A DNA stretch of 64,000 nt from Noviherbaspirillum saxi (GTDB lineage Bacteria; Pseudomonadota; Gammaproteobacteria; Burkholderiales; Burkholderiaceae_D): assembly GCF_003591035.1 (NCBI RefSeq), contig NZ_QYUO01000001.1:2728001-2792000 (forward strand), read 5' to 3'. The notes below the pieces were generated by a model. It worked only from the letters and a program-made list of their open reading frames with translations. It did not search any database and was not told the origin of the DNA. Shown here piece by piece: positions 63,442 through 64,000 of the stretch; the first letter of the stretch is position 1; every line of letters starts with the position of its first letter. Position numbers and translations under genes: made by a program.

Positions 63442-64000
63442 TCAATCCAGTTCGAATGCATTTTCGTAACTTGCCTGCAGCGATGCATCCTGCATTTCCT
63501 TGCGCAAGTAGCAATTACCGATTGCGAGCGCTTCGATCCCGGTGCCCATGAAGCAGCGGAATGCATCTTCCGGTGTGTTGACGATCGGTTCGCCGCGCAC
63601 ATTGAAGCTGGTGTTGACCAGCACCGGACATCCGGTCAGACGCTTGAACTCGCTCAGCAACGCGTGATAGCGGGGATTCGTTTCGGCGTAGACCGTTTGT
63701 ATGCGTGCCGAATAATCGACATGGGTCACTGCCGGAATGTCGGAACGCGGCACCTTGAGCTTGTCGATGCCGAACAGTTGCGCGGTATGGTCGGGTAACG
63801 TCTTGCGTCGCTTGTCAGCAACTTCGGCCACCATCAGCATGTAGGGACTGTCGCCATTGAACGCAAACCAGTCATCGACATCTTCACGCAAGACCGAAGG
63901 CGCAAACGGACGGAACGATTCGCGAAACTTGACCTTGAGATTGAGCGTCGATTGCATCGACGGCGCGCGCGGATCGCCAAGAATCGAGCGACCGCCCAAT
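63442..64000 (-). CDS. NodU/HypF-type carbamoyltransferase, C-terminal part (runs off the window)
   Basis: At least 185 residues of the C-terminal domain are present, and the gene's 5' end lies beyond base 64000. GRSILGDPRAPSMQSTLNLKVKFRESFRPFAPSVLRE and LTGCPVLVNTSFNVRGEPIVNTPEDAFRCFMGTGIEALAIGNCYL are the diagnostic segments of O-carbamoyltransferases (NodU, TobZ, CmcH type). These enzymes transfer carbamoyl from carbamoyl phosphate via an adenylated intermediate. Together with the SGNH-like gene it suggests glycan or secondary-metabolite decoration. Confidence 0.92.
   Translation of the reverse strand, partial: LGGRSILGDPRAPSMQSTLNLKVKFRESFRPFAPSVLREDVDDWFAFNGDSPYMLMVAEVADKRRKTLPDHTAQLFGIDKLKVPRSDIPAVTHVDYSARIQTVYAETNPRYHALLSEFKRLTGCPVLVNTSFNVRGEPIVNTPEDAFRCFMGTGIEALAIGNCYLRKEMQDASLQASYENAFELD

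Overview
The window looks like a chromosomal segment of a high-GC Gram-negative betaproteobacterium of the Burkholderiales, most likely Oxalobacteraceae. This rests on gene content and protein style (waaF, msbA, hut genes, ExeA/GspB, the glutathione formaldehyde pathway, YbfB-type MFS, DUF1653, SirB2) and on the dispersed hairpin repeats; no rRNA or tRNA gene was seen to settle it. No phage, transposase gene or CRISPR array was found. Small non-coding elements with terminal inverted repeats are present and are the main mobile-DNA signal.

Layout. 0-9 kb: an osmoprotectant-type ABC protein, a flavodoxin-like reductase, an SMP-30 lactonase, a phospholipid-type methyltransferase, the formaldehyde detoxification pair frmA-fghA (split by a large hairpin repeat) and a short malic enzyme. 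9.5-13.3 kb: a soluble mini-chemoreceptor with a PilJ-like domain, then a DUF4214 protein with tandem Ig-like repeats and a clear terminator. 13.3-20 kb: small enzymes, an MFS/LysR divergent pair, and exeA-gspB. 20-24.5 kb: LysR regulator divergent from a polar amino-acid ABC system that includes a gamma-glutamyl hydrolase. 24.5-33.2 kb: single genes and short operons (EamA, AraC, hydrolase, MarR, thioesterase, AlkB, SirB2, mutarotase), ending with an ECF41 sigma factor and its carboxymuconolactone decarboxylase partner, each preceded by a near-perfect ECF41 promoter.

33.2-45.2 kb is a complete histidine-utilisation locus: divergent hutC with a palindromic operator, a five-gene branched-chain-type ABC importer, then hutU-hutH-hutG-hutD-hutI, converting histidine to glutamate plus formamide. 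45.4-57 kb carries envelope genes: waaF, a peroxidase-related protein and msbA in an overlapping operon, a GT2 glycosyltransferase, and a minus-strand polysaccharide/glycan cluster (DUF6311, GtrA, methyltransferase, GtrB-like GT2, acyltransferase, coiled-coil methyltransferase). 57-64 kb: pirin, gluQ, rhlE, a Xre-RES toxin-antitoxin pair, a transposon-like 188-bp element, an SGNH-like membrane-anchored protein, and the 3' end of a NodU-type carbamoyltransferase that runs off the window.

The most unusual signals are non-coding: (i) a ~270-bp repeat present twice (between frmA and fghA, and between hutU and hutH) whose long hairpin differs at three positions with all three changes compensated on the other arm; (ii) a local change from G-rich to C-rich top strand across these repeats and across the shorter CCCTCACCCC hairpins; (iii) three TIR-bearing MITE-like elements, one of which covers the apparent start of the first gene.
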